Assembly (NCBI GenBank): GCA_905221605.1
Contig: CAJNDS010002801.1
Span: 715,118-779,117, forward strand
Reading direction: 5' to 3'
Source of the DNA: Symbiodinium natans
Lineage: Eukaryota > Sar > Dinophyceae > Suessiales > Symbiodiniaceae
DNA length: 64,000 nt
Part shown: in pieces, positions 47,263-57,099 of the stretch
Layout of the letters: every line of letters begins with the position of its first letter
Position numbering within the stretch: the first letter of the stretch is position 1
Notes under the pieces: generated by a model
Told to the model about the DNA's origin: nothing
Seen by the model: only the letters and a program-made list of their open reading frames with translations
The model's database searches: none
Position numbers and translations under genes: made by a program

Positions 47263-47801
47263 CCTGTTGTTTTCAGGGTTTACAAGAGAACCTAACCCCG
47301 TCTTAGCTTCCCTAAAAAACTCCACACCCCTCAACAGGAAGGGGAATAAGAACTCACTCTGGGTCTCCAGGCTCCCCAAGCCCTAAACACAGGGTTAAGG
47401 TTACCCTGCTTACTTTGGAGTCGACCCTGAAAAAAAAAGTATATACTTTTTTGGTAGAAGTAGCTGTACTAGGAACCCAGAACCCAAAAAACTATTGAAG
47501 TATGGCACTCCAAAACCCAGGTTAAGGACTACGGAAGGTTTAAGGGCTTTGGGGACTTGGGCTCAGGGTTTGGTATGTCGGGCTCAGGGCCCTAAATCCT
47601 AAACCCTAAACCCTAAACCCTAAACCCTCAACCCTCAACCCCCCCCTGTTGGTGTGTGCCATGCTCTGCCGCCGAGAAGCTTCTAGCGTCGAGAAGCCAA
47701 CACGCAGAAGCTGCCGCCTAGAAGCTTCGGGTTTAAGGCCTGGGGCTTGAAGCATTCTTGTCGGGTATCTAGGGTCTAGTAACTCTAGTACAGCTTGGGC
47801 T

Positions 47802-48104
47802 TTGGGAGTTTTCAAGTCTGCAGACGATGGGTTCAGGAAACCGAGACCTTTCCTGGTGCTTGAGCCGGACCCAACATGCCAAGCTGCCTGCAATGTCTGG
47901 AATCGTCTCTGCATCCCAAGCGTGCAGAGACAAAAGCTTGCAACTGAAACACAAATGGCAAAACAAGGCAGCGATCGTGGCCAGGGAACGATCGTTTGGG
48001 TGTCGGTCAGAAGTGTTTGGCCAGCTCTGCAGCAGAGGGAAGAAGATACACCTCCTCTGTCAGCGTGTCCGAGACCGGTGCCGCCTTCTGCACTCTTCAT
48101 ATGG
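47802..48104 (+). CDS. hypothetical protein fragment or long exon
   Basis: A roughly 100-codon plus-strand frame in a 300-bp non-repetitive block: FRKPRPFLVLEPDPTCQA, ACNVWNRLCIPSVQRQKL and RSVWPALQQREEDTPPLS. It then enters poly(C)/poly(A). The minus strand is open too but reads less like protein. No family recognised. Confidence 0.45.
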
Positions 48105-48107
48105 GGT

Positions 48108-48135
48108 TCCCCCCCCCCCCCCCCCCCAAAAAAAA
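48108..48135 (+). repeat. poly(C)-poly(A) compound tract
   Basis: A C-homopolymer of 18 followed by A8. Similar C(n)A(m) tracts lie at about 16060-16090 and 46128-46144, and a G13 run lies at 48181. Confidence 0.85.
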
Positions 48136-48265
48136 TAGCCCTAAGTAGGCCCGGATATCCCTAAATAGCCTGAATCGGGAGGGGGGGGGGGGGAAACCCA
48201 GGGGGGGTCGTATAGAGGGGTGTAGTAGGGGAATCTATGAACTCTCTGTGACTTCTTTTCAAAGT

Positions 48266-48317
48266 GCAACGACACGCTGCTAGGCCTCCCAGGCTTTGTG
48301 TCTCCAGGCACCAAAAG
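48266..48317 (+). CDS. putative micro-exon with textbook splice borders
   Basis: A pyrimidine-rich tract ending CTTTTCAAAG precedes, and GTAAAG follows AAAAG. Between them the plus strand reads CNDTLLGLPGFVSPGTK. Both splice-type borders and a protein-like frame coincide in 52 bp. Confidence 0.5.
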
Positions 48318-49064
48318 GTAAAGGGTTTAAGGATTAAGGGCTTGAGTGGTTAAGGGTTTAAGGGTTCGAGGGTTTGAGGGTTTCAGGGTTTAAGGGCTTA
48401 AGGGTTTAAGATGCTAGAGGTTTTAGGGTTTAGGGCCTAGGGTTTAGGTTTGTGGTCTTTTGCTCTTTAGAGTTTTAGGATTCCAGGGTCTTACTGCTTT
48501 CGGGCTCAGCATCGGGAACTGGGAACTATTCACACTGAACGGTCCCAGATCCAACGTGGCAGCCCAAGAACAAATATGAACACATCGTCAGCAAACAACA
48601 ACGGAAGACTCAACTCCCCAAGAACAACAAACACAACGGCCATACCCTGAAGCCCTCGACCTTAGCCCTCAAGCCTAACTAACCACACCCAAAACTTCCA
48701 AAACCACGTCAAGACACGCCCTAAAAACTCAACCCTAAACCCGAAACCCTAAACCCTGCAACCCCCAACCCCCCCCCCCACAGCCCCCGAAGGCTAAACT
48801 GCGGAGCAACTGGGCGCCCGCGCGAGGCCGGCGCCGCACGTGGGCGCGGCTCGCCTGCGCAATAGGAAGGCTGGGAAGAGGGAGTTTAGGACGCTCTAAA
48901 CCCTAAACCCTAAACCCTGAACCCTAAACCCTAAACCCTAAACCCTAGAAACCCTAAGCCCCTAAAAACCCTAAACCCGAAAGGTCTACGTGTTTTTGTA
49001 AGGATTAAGGGATTAAGGTGCATGGTTGAGGGTTGTAAGCTCAGGGTTGAGAGGATTTGGGCTT

Positions 49065-49285
49065 TGGGTTTAGGGTTAGGGTTTAGGGTTTAGGGTTTAG
49101 GGTGTAGGGTGTAGGGTGTAGGGTGTAGGGTTTAGGGTTTAGGGTTTAGGGTTTAGGGTTTAGGGTTTAGGGTTTAGGGTTTAGGGTGTAGGGTGTAGGG
49201 TGTAGGGTTTAGGGTTTAGGGTTTAGGGTTTAGGGTTTAGGGTTTAGGGTTTAGGGTTTAGGGTTTAGGGTTTAGGGTTTAGGGT
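49065..49285 (+). repeat. TTTAGGG/TGTAGGG array
   Basis: About 30 heptamers with two separate blocks of TGTAGGG (about 49101-49129 and 49186-49206) inserted in TTTAGGG. Confidence 0.95.
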
Positions 49286-50702
49286 GTCACAAGATCTGGC
49301 GGGCTTTTTGCGTCGGATTTCGGGTTTCAGGCTTGAAGTCTAGACCCTCATTCCTAAGCCCTCAACCCTAAAGCCGAAACCCTCAACCCCCTAACCCTAA
49401 ACCCTAAACCCTAAACCCTCAACCCTAAACCCTTTAGGGGTTGGGCGGGGTGCCCCGAGCCCTGAAGTCTGATCACAAGGGCTTTGCGGTCAGCTCTCCA
49501 AAGTATAATCCCCTTTGGGGGGTTTATGTTTCCGGGTTTCGGGTTTGGGGTTTAGGGTTTAGGGTTTAGGGTTTGGGGCTTCGGGTCTGGGGGTTTAGGG
49601 TTTGGGGTTTGGGGTTAGGGCGTAGGGTTGTGGGTTGTACAGAAAAAGTCAAGGAGGCTGTGGCTTCTTGTGGGTAGTCTAGAGATCATGATCCTGAAAG
49701 CTACGCCAGGGTCTTGCGTTTAGGTTTGGCCCTAAGCCCCTAAACCCCGAAACTTGTTGCGGGTAATTTAGGACTCCGAAAAAACGGTTCTCAAGGTTTG
49801 GGGCTCTGGGATACCCTAAACCCTAAACCCTAAACCCTAAACCCTAAACCCTAAACCCTAAACCCTAAACCCTAAACCCGCCTTCTATGGGTTCCAGCAG
49901 CTCCACGATCGTGATCTCGAACATGGAGCATCCGCCCTCGCACGGTGACAGCGCAGGAGGGGAGCGAATCTTCGACCCTAAACCCCTGTAGGAGTAGGGT
50001 TTAGGGTTTAGGGTTTAAGGGTTAGAGCCAACCACAACACACCTTTACCCAGTTGTACCGTGCCTGCGCCGCATGTGCAGCGCAGGCCTTGCCCCGCGGC
50101 AATATGTAAATGCAATTTACAAGAGGGACTTGCATGGGTGGTTCTCAAAATTCGGCTACCGGTTGAGGTCCTTACTATGAGGGTCATATGGGGGACCTAA
50201 ACAGGGACGTGAATTTAGAACCTACCCACATGTACGCTGAAACTCTGCCCTTATGTCCACTTTTCTGCTTCCAGCAGCTAGCAATTCGGCTCAGGTCAGC
50301 ATTGATCTGGGTACTCCTCTGTCACGTCCACTTGGCACCACCTCTGAACTTTCCTCCTCTCGGCCGGAGTCTTGGCGGCTCGGACTGCTGCATGTTGGTC
50401 CTCCTTGCTGCATCTTTACTTGCGCGTCGTTGCCCTGCCTCCTTGCTCGTACAAGGCATCCAGCGCCTTCCGACGAGCCTCTCTGTGTCACTCTCCCGAG
50501 CTCAACCCTGGCCGTGCCTTGCAAACCCACAACCCGCCGAACTACTCGTGACCCACAAAACCCCGGCAACCCTGAATCCTCACCCCCCTACATGCAACAC
50601 ACCCGAAGCCCTTCAACCCCCTTGAACCCCAACCGCGAGGCCCGAAATCCTTCAACCAACCCCCCCAAGCCCTGAGCCCTTAAACCCTAAACTCTAAACC
50701 GA

Positions 50703-50780
50703 AGCCCAAAACACTGGCATCTTCTCCCCCGGCCTTGACGCCGACTGTGGCTCTAACGCCTTCGGCACGCAAAGAAACAT
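50703..50780 (+). CDS. putative plus-strand exon
   Basis: The plus strand reads NTGI then FSPGLDADCGSNAFGTQR and NMLAWT with almost all third positions G/C. Confidence 0.45.
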
Positions 50781-51004
50781 GCTGGCTTGGACCCCCCTCC
50801 CCCAATAAACACACGGGCTAAACCCCCGATACATTGCTGCTCTGTCTTGATTTTGATGAATGTGACTATAACCGATGAATATTCTTCTGGTTATTAATGT
50901 GATTTAGTACGATGCTTATTAGGGTACCCCCAGAGACTCTTTTCAAAACAAGGCACAGAGCTGTAAAACCCTAGGGTTTGGAAACCCCAGACCCCTGAAG
51001 GCTC

Positions 51005-51110
51005 GGGTTGCTCGGGTTTAGCGTTGGGATGTTCCCCCCTTATACTCACAGTATTGAAGTAACCCCCTACAATAATCCCCATGAAGGACTGCTAATATAA
51101 GGGGTAACAT
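51005..51110. repeat. MITE-like palindrome, copy 2
   Basis: GTTGGGATGTTCCCCCCTTATACT at the left is the imperfect inverse of CTAATATAAGGGGTAACAT at the right, about 100 bp. A second copy lies at about 205-305 (TTGGGATGTTCCCCCC ... AGTATAAGGGCAACATCCCAA). Confidence 0.6.
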
Positions 51111-51286
51111 ACTAACTTTAGGGTTTTTGGGGTTAAGGGAAGCCTTCGAACCCTAGGACCTGAACCCCTGAACCGCTTGGCCCTGCGGCTCATCCACCCT
51201 CCGAAGGTCACATGAAGGGCTTAGCCAGGTGTGGGGAGGGAGGAGGGGGGTTGGGGGTTTAGGGTTTGGGGTTCAGGGTTTAGGGT

Positions 51287-51537
51287 CTCGCGTGGGCAGG
51301 AAGCTCCACAGCGGGGTTACGCAGGGCTCTTTTTGTCACCAGGCAGCAACAACACAACAAAAGACCAGAAAAGACAAGATCTGATAGGAGTCTGTGTCCT
51401 ATAACGTCTGTGCTCATACTGTACACTATACATATGCGATTTCTAAAAAGAGAACTTGCTGGTGGCCTGGGCCCCTGTAGACCTTGGGCCATGTGATAGC
51501 AGCATAACTCTGAACATGAACTCTTTGTGCACTCGCG
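51287..51537 (-). repeat. 3' LTR of element 3
   Basis: 251 bp, identical to 61474-61724. In element orientation it starts CGCGAGTGCACAAAG and ends CCTGCCCACGCGAG; dropping the hexamer at each end would leave a canonical TG...CA core. Confidence 0.95.
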
Positions 51538-51562
51538 CTCCCCCTTGGTGACGCGTCACCAA
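51538..51562 (-). other. palindrome plus polypurine tract at 3' LTR border (element 3)
   Basis: TTGGTGACGCGTCACCAA (51545-51562) is a perfect 18-bp palindrome. On the element strand it is followed by AAGGGGGAG (51546-51538) abutting the LTR. Confidence 0.85.
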
Positions 51563-51754
51563 CTGTATGACGGGAGGCAAAGCATCCCATTCGAAATGTC
51601 AAATAGGGCTCTCACTGGATCCTGCGGCCTGGGATGCTTTCCCGGCAGGGTCAAGTGTAACCTCTTTGAAGCAAAATGCTTCGTTGAAGATGGGTTCGGT
51701 ATGCCTCAGTCCGGCCTGGAGTGTTTCCCCGGCATGGATGAAGCAAGAACTCAT

Positions 51755-53899
51755 CTACCCTGTTGGGTAAAGGCGTCGCACATCGACCTCGAGTTCAGTG
51801 CGACCACGCCACTCGTGTTCATGGTACCGGCGAGCAGCTTCTGGGTTTCGCCAGCTATCATCATAATACTGTCGCTCACCAGCTGCATAAATGGCTAGCG
51901 TCCTCCTGCGGCCTGTGAGTGCTCCCAGAGGAACGGGCAACCTGGTCTGCGCTGGGTCGAAGCGACGAACTCTCACGACAGCGTGCCAGCGTACTAAGAC
52001 AGCTGGTCTCTCTGCATCGTACTGAAAGAAGTCCTGTCGAAACTCTGGCGGCGGTGCCTGAAAAAGTGTGGATAGATCTCCACCCCATGATGTCCTCGTC
52101 AGCCGCATTTCCCTCATAGTTGGCTGCAGCGTGGGGGCGGGCCAGCCGACCCTGAGGATATAGGGCGGATCAGGTGGATGATTGAGCCGTAGGGGCCTTG
52201 CTTGCAATGGGCCTCTAGGCTGGGCGACTATGTCTCCGTGAACAGGCTCAGGCGGGTTCGCTGATGCGTCTGCTGGGCCTGGCATAAACACCTGAACTTC
52301 ATCGTCAGCAAAGGCAAATGTGATAGGGCGGCCTTGAGGCTCTACATCAGGCTCCTGCTGCGCTACAGGTCTCGGGGGCCTTCGCCTCAAGCCTTCTTCA
52401 GGGGTCATTGCGGGAACGGGATCCCTAACACGAGCAACGGGGGCCTCATCAGGATCTGGGCCTTCATACTCATCTTCGGGCTGTTCAGGGATGAAAAGCT
52501 CTTCAGGTTCTGGGGCTGGGAGTCTCGGCCTGAGGAGTTCCTCGGCAAGACGAAACACTGCCCTCAAACAAGCCTTACATGTTTCCCAAACTGCAATGGA
52601 CGTGATTGAGATTAGCACAGCAAACACTACAAGAGACCAGTCTTCACTACTCTGGGTCCTGTCCTGGTCTTTAGTGGCTCTGGCGTTGCACAGGCAACAG
52701 GCCAAAATGACTGCCCTTAGGCAATCCTTCACGTGCTGAACGGATTTTGCCTTAGTGCTTTCAGCAGGCGGATCCTGCGCGGACATTCCCAGCACTGCCA
52801 TCAACGTCTTGATCCTCTGCGGGCCAAGTGCCTTAGTCCCTATATCAGCACCATTCTTGTCTCCACCTACATGCACGAAAACGAGCAATTTCATGTCGGA
52901 CCTCTCTTTCAGGACTCTAGCCCTAATTTTCAGGTGACGGGTTCTCCAAGAAACGGTGGGGCTGTTGATCACTGTGATAGCACTCAGGTTGTCGTTTGCC
53001 ACAAACACCCTTGGTTCATGCTGCCACAGTTCACGAGCAAGTCCTACATGTGCAACTGCATAGTTACTGCCAGTAGTAGTGGAGAGAAGTTCTGCTTCAC
53101 ATGAAGACTGCGTGCAAAACGGCTGCCTTGTGCTGACCCAACCAACAGTAGACCCTTCACAGCGAAGCACGGTGCACTCATGAGACCTATCACCTCCTGG
53201 TGCGTGCGACGCATCTGTGTATGCCTGCAGCACGTGCGTGTAGTCTTGCGTTCCTACAAGGTTGTACTCATCTCTGTCCTTAGGGCCTGCGAAAACAAGA
53301 CCTACCGACGGTGTCACAGACAAGTAACCTAGAACCTGCAGGGCCTGCCTAAACGTGAACTCAGGGTCCTTGGTGCTCCACTGAGCAAGCTTGGAAACGG
53401 CGTAGCAAAGGTCAACCCTAGTACGAATCGACAACCACAGCAGTTCACCTACAACTTGTTGGCACTTCCTAATGCTTTCGGCGTTGGGGTTAGGGACTGC
53501 AACAGGGTCCTCCAGTCCTTGTGGAAGAGGCTGCACGGAAGCGACAAACTCGTTGGTGTACCTACTCAGCAAGTCCTTTGCGTAAGCGGTTTGAGTTACA
53601 ACCAACCTGCCCTCCCTTGACCAGTACAGCTCTAAGCCTAAAAAGCGAACTGGATTCGACGGGTCACTTCCAACCTTCTCTGGGTCAGAACACGCCCATT
53701 TTTCACAAACTGCCCTAATGACCCCCTCGCCTAAATCCTCTATACCTGACCCAAGAATATCGTCAACGTAGACAGCGATCCACCCGAGCACTTCCTGGGA
53801 CTGCGCAGGCACAGGAATGTCTGGGTCCTGAACGAGAACTGTCTCAACGTCAACAACAAACCAAACGCACTCGTCAGCAAGAGACTGCACTAGCTTCAA
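51755..53899 (-). CDS. Pol C-terminal part: RT end, RNase H, membrane extension (element 3)
   Basis: 714 codons in the third frame; the first codon called is TTG and the frame is open a little further upstream, so it is a continuation and not a separate gene. The YVDD box is at residues 45-48. RNase H has YTDASHAPGG (D229) and CEAEL. The tail contains a Cys-rich hydrophobic stretch, then a membrane-type segment with SIAVWETCKACLRAVF (about 52556-52645), then a Pro/Glu-rich region and a Trp/Arg-rich end. The CxxC motif seen at the C-terminus of elements 1 and 2 is absent. Confidence 0.9.
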   Translation of the reverse strand: MKLVQSLADECVWFVVDVETVLVQDPDIPVPAQSQEVLGWIAVYVDDILGSGIEDLGEGVIRAVCEKWACSDPEKVGSDPSNPVRFLGLELYWSREGRLVVTQTAYAKDLLSRYTNEFVASVQPLPQGLEDPVAVPNPNAESIRKCQQVVGELLWLSIRTRVDLCYAVSKLAQWSTKDPEFTFRQALQVLGYLSVTPSVGLVFAGPKDRDEYNLVGTQDYTHVLQAYTDASHAPGGDRSHECTVLRCEGSTVGWVSTRQPFCTQSSCEAELLSTTTGSNYAVAHVGLARELWQHEPRVFVANDNLSAITVINSPTVSWRTRHLKIRARVLKERSDMKLLVFVHVGGDKNGADIGTKALGPQRIKTLMAVLGMSAQDPPAESTKAKSVQHVKDCLRAVILACCLCNARATKDQDRTQSSEDWSLVVFAVLISITSIAVWETCKACLRAVFRLAEELLRPRLPAPEPEELFIPEQPEDEYEGPDPDEAPVARVRDPVPAMTPEEGLRRRPPRPVAQQEPDVEPQGRPITFAFADDEVQVFMPGPADASANPPEPVHGDIVAQPRGPLQARPLRLNHPPDPPYILRVGWPAPTLQPTMREMRLTRTSWGGDLSTLFQAPPPEFRQDFFQYDAERPAVLVRWHAVVRVRRFDPAQTRLPVPLGALTGRRRTLAIYAAGERQYYDDSWRNPEAARRYHEHEWRGRTELEVDVRRLYPTG

Positions 53900-56800
53900 A
53901 AGCTTGCTTTTCCAGGGAATTGAAGTTCAGCGTCTCTCGTGAAACCCCAGTCTCTAGGACTCTGGTCAAGACCGTAAACTGCCTTTTTCACTATGAGGAA
54001 AGTACCTACAGGCACGACTCCTTTGGACACTAGGATACGTGGAGGGTTCAGGACAACGTACTCGGCTGGGTTCTCGCTCTCCGGCGAGTCCCGGCGGACC
54101 GCGTGAGCAGTTCCAGCGTGAGCTACTGCTTCTTGTGCACCCTCACGGTTCCTAGGTAACAGTTCTGAGTTCAGGAAAGCAGTCTTGATGTCTACAGACC
54201 AAACAGGCATTCCACGACGTGAACTATACGCTAATAACATGCGCAGGTGAGTAAGGTCAACTCCACTAGAGTAGAGGTCATGTTTCCTCTGGGCCTTTGA
54301 CTCTCCTAGGCACGTACCAAGAAAGTTACCACAAGCAACTATTCGGGCTTTGAGCCTACCTTTGGGGGCCTTGATACTGCAGATAAGCTTTGAGGGAATG
54401 ACAGTGACCTTCACACCCTTCGCGCTCAACTCGTCCAGCCTCTCCTGGGTCACAGGCTCAAGCGCCTCTTTGTCCTCAGTTAGGGACAGGAACTCTGCGA
54501 CGACTGCCGGTCGCCACACCTCGAAGTTTTGAAGAACTTGCCAGTTCGGTACGATCTTGGTCTGCAACACCTGCTCCGGCGTGTCCTCTTGAACCGCGTT
54601 CTCATCAAGAGTTTCCGGAAAGGATGCTTCACACACGCAGACAGCAACCGCACTTTCGTCACGCAAGCTCAAGGCACGCAACTCGCACTCCAACTCCTCA
54701 CGCTTCACGAGCAGGTCAGAGAGGATGGTGCCCTCACAGGCCTCCTTTAGGCCATGCTCTTCAAAGGCTGTGATGAACTCTTGTCGCTCATGGGCGATCA
54801 GCTTGCTCACCACACTGTGCTCGTTAAGCAGCCCTTCAAGCGCCCACGCATCACCCTCAAGCTCGCGCGGTTCTAAAAACAGAGCCTGCTCAACTTCTTG
54901 CTCATAGGCCTCCTCGTCACACGCTCTGTCTGGCGTGTCTTCAAGGTTAGTTGGCCGAAAACTGTCGAAAAACAACTGTGCTTCGAACTCCTCGCACCCT
55001 ACCGCACAACAGCAAGGTACGCTCATGGACAGGTCTGGCTCGGCAGACACCTCACGCTCAACGGTTGCCTCTGGCGACACCCCAGCAAAGCACACGGCGT
55101 CAAGCTTCACAAACAACTTGCTGCAAACAACACAGTCACGCTCACAGCAACTACAGGTACATGCGGCGGCCTGCTCTTCAGCAACAGGACCTACGCCTTC
55201 ACTCTCAAGCTTTTTTGGGTTTTGGATTATGCTATTTTTAGGGTTTTTGGGATTTTCAAGCTCTTTCAGAGGGGTGGCTCCCCCTTGCTGTGCAACAGCA
55301 ACATTGGAAAACTGCTCTTGTGGGGGAACGTTGAACCCCAGGCTTGTCAACTCCGCACGCTCCGCTCCTTTGAGCTTATCCGGGCGGCTCACCGTGTAAG
55401 CAGAAAGCACAACTCGATGCTCTCCACATGGCCACGGCTCAGTGCAATGCCACCGGTGCGAGTTGAACTGAAACGGCTGTCCTAAGGGAAAAACTTGTCC
55501 TTGCGCAACTTGTCCTGTAGGAAGCGTTTTGCAAACCGCTGGTCCACTTTGCTCATCACCACTGACAGTTTGCACCCACAAGCCACCACCACTAGACGGC
55601 GCTTGCACAGTAACTATGTGGTTTGGGTACAACGGATGATTGTGAACATCACGGTGCAACACTGCCTCAGCGTCAGTACTCAAAACAACGGTAGTAAACT
55701 CAGCGTGTGGCACAGCATGCCGCACAAGCTTGGTCAACAACGCTGCTACACCTGAGAAACGCTTCGTGTTCTTGGTCACACCTGACACGCCACCATGCAC
55801 AAACTGACCAAACACATGATGCTTGCCAGATTGTAAGCGCTGGCGCTTGCCATTATCACGCGACGCGTCAAGGTCAGAAAGAGACAACTGAGCAACAAAG
55901 GCCAAAGCCACATCAACATCAAACGGCGCTGTAGCAGCAAGCTCACGAGCACGTTGGTCAACGGCCTGGGGTGTTCCCCGGCTTTCGCAACCAACTTTTG
56001 CAAGCACAACGGGCCGTTTGGCACTATGCCGGCGCACTGGGGCTGGCAGCTCTCCCTCTTCAAACGGTGGATCGTCGCCATCAGGATTGGTGGCAACTAC
56101 CTGTAAGTTTGGGCTGTCGCCGTGGAACAACTTCGTCGCAAGCTTCAACATGTCACCGACCAACACAACATAGCCATGTTTTACAAGGCTGGCGGGGCAC
56201 AACACAATACCGTCTTCGGCACGGGCCTTCCACTCTGACTGACGTCGGCGATGCCACGTCCTAGTAAGTATCTGTGTTTTAGTGCCGTAAGGTGCCAACG
56301 TGGGCTGTGGCCATCCCAAGCGGGCAAGCGTGTCTGACCGCCACCTCGCGGCGACCGCTCTTGCGGCGCAGGCCCACTTATCGGGGGGATGTGCGTTAGC
56401 TAGCAGAATAGTACGAACCTGCTGCTTTAGTCGGCGTACTACATTTTCAACCCTGCCGTTGCTGTTGTGCTCTTGGGGCGCAGCTGCAGTGTGCAATATG
56501 CCACGCGCGTCAACGAAACGCCTAAATGGTGTCGAGATGAACTCGGACCCTGCGTCTGTATGGATTCGCGCAATCGGCAACTTCAGCACCTCAAGCTGCG
56601 CACAAATCCGGGCAGTAGCATGCGCAACTTCGTTCGGACCTTTGGAGTCAAGGGGTTCAACAAAGACAAGCTCAACAATTTTAATGGGGCGGTTTTCGGT
56701 ATCAGCTTCATCGTCCAGCTTAGCCTTATCTTCCGCACAGCGCTCAAGCAACTCACGACCTGCAGCGTGGCTGCCATGCGCGGGGTACAACTTATCACCG

Positions 56801-57099
56801 AACCACTCATCTAGAGCGCGATCCTCTTCACTAGGATCTACAACTGAAGGCTCGTAGCCCTCACAATCACTTGGGATGCTGGGCTCGTTCGGGCACTCGG
56901 CCTGAGGACCTCCCCGGCTTATGTCGAGCTCCTCACAAACCTCACCCAACACAACACTCCCCCGAAGTTCACTCGAGGCATCCGCGCCAGCATCTGGCAT
57001 CAGCGAACCCTCCCCCGAACCCGGAAGCTCATGACACTTACTCCCTCGCTGACCATCGGGTCCAACTCGGGGCACTCCAGGATCGCCATCACCATCCAA
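53896..57099 (-). CDS. Pol middle part: integrase core, dioxygenase-like domain, RT start (element 3)
   Basis: 1,067 codons from the first Met-like codon; the frame is open upstream to about 57138 without an ATG. Acidic linker, integrase second and third catalytic residues D182 and E218 (35 between), then dioxygenase-like H482, D484, H551, R562 (about 435-575), a long Cys/Glu-rich linker, and RT motif A Asp970 (VDIKTAF) with AVYGLDQSPRDW near 1050. The frame ends in nonsense 15 codons later, where RT continues in the next frame. Confidence 0.9.
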   Translation of the reverse strand: MDGDGDPGVPRVGPDGQRGSKCHELPGSGEGSLMPDAGADASSELRGSVVLGEVCEELDISRGGPQAECPNEPSIPSDCEGYEPSVVDPSEEDRALDEWFGDKLYPAHGSHAAGRELLERCAEDKAKLDDEADTENRPIKIVELVFVEPLDSKGPNEVAHATARICAQLEVLKLPIARIHTDAGSEFISTPFRRFVDARGILHTAAAPQEHNSNGRVENVVRRLKQQVRTILLANAHPPDKWACAARAVAARWRSDTLARLGWPQPTLAPYGTKTQILTRTWHRRRQSEWKARAEDGIVLCPASLVKHGYVVLVGDMLKLATKLFHGDSPNLQVVATNPDGDDPPFEEGELPAPVRRHSAKRPVVLAKVGCESRGTPQAVDQRARELAATAPFDVDVALAFVAQLSLSDLDASRDNGKRQRLQSGKHHVFGQFVHGGVSGVTKNTKRFSGVAALLTKLVRHAVPHAEFTTVVLSTDAEAVLHRDVHNHPLYPNHIVTVQAPSSGGGLWVQTVSGDEQSGPAVCKTLPTGQVAQGQVFPLGQPFQFNSHRWHCTEPWPCGEHRVVLSAYTVSRPDKLKGAERAELTSLGFNVPPQEQFSNVAVAQQGGATPLKELENPKNPKNSIIQNPKKLESEGVGPVAEEQAAACTCSCCERDCVVCSKLFVKLDAVCFAGVSPEATVEREVSAEPDLSMSVPCCCAVGCEEFEAQLFFDSFRPTNLEDTPDRACDEEAYEQEVEQALFLEPRELEGDAWALEGLLNEHSVVSKLIAHERQEFITAFEEHGLKEACEGTILSDLLVKREELECELRALSLRDESAVAVCVCEASFPETLDENAVQEDTPEQVLQTKIVPNWQVLQNFEVWRPAVVAEFLSLTEDKEALEPVTQERLDELSAKGVKVTVIPSKLICSIKAPKGRLKARIVACGNFLGTCLGESKAQRKHDLYSSGVDLTHLRMLLAYSSRRGMPVWSVDIKTAFLNSELLPRNREGAQEAVAHAGTAHAVRRDSPESENPAEYVVLNPPRILVSKGVVPVGTFLIVKKAVYGLDQSPRDWGFTRDAELQFPGKASF

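Larger units (their letters stand above)
42480..51281. other. repeat-rich region with exon-like islands between elements 2 and 3
   Basis: Holds CCCTTAAA-type repeats (44380-44715), GGGTTGA tandem (44818-44925), GGTGCTTAG repeats (46490-46675), CCCTAAAA array (46826-46975), TTTAGGG/TGTAGGG (49065-49285) and CCCTAAA (49815-49880). Islands at 43780-43920 and 49884-49952 look codable on both strands. 45020-45640 and 49440-49760 show only degenerate repeats and small palindromes. Confidence 0.7.

Noticed and set aside
47606-48100. 164-aa minus frame
   Set aside because: Antisense to the better-looking plus frame at 47802-48104; its left part includes near-palindromic AGAAGCTTC repeats.
50188-50625. 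145-aa plus frame and overlapping frames at 50.2-50.6 kb
   Set aside because: Three overlapping frames on both strands are equally open, composition is Leu/Pro/Ser biased, and the C-terminal part is repeat-derived; the unique 50220-50530 block might hold an exon but I cannot pick strand or frame.
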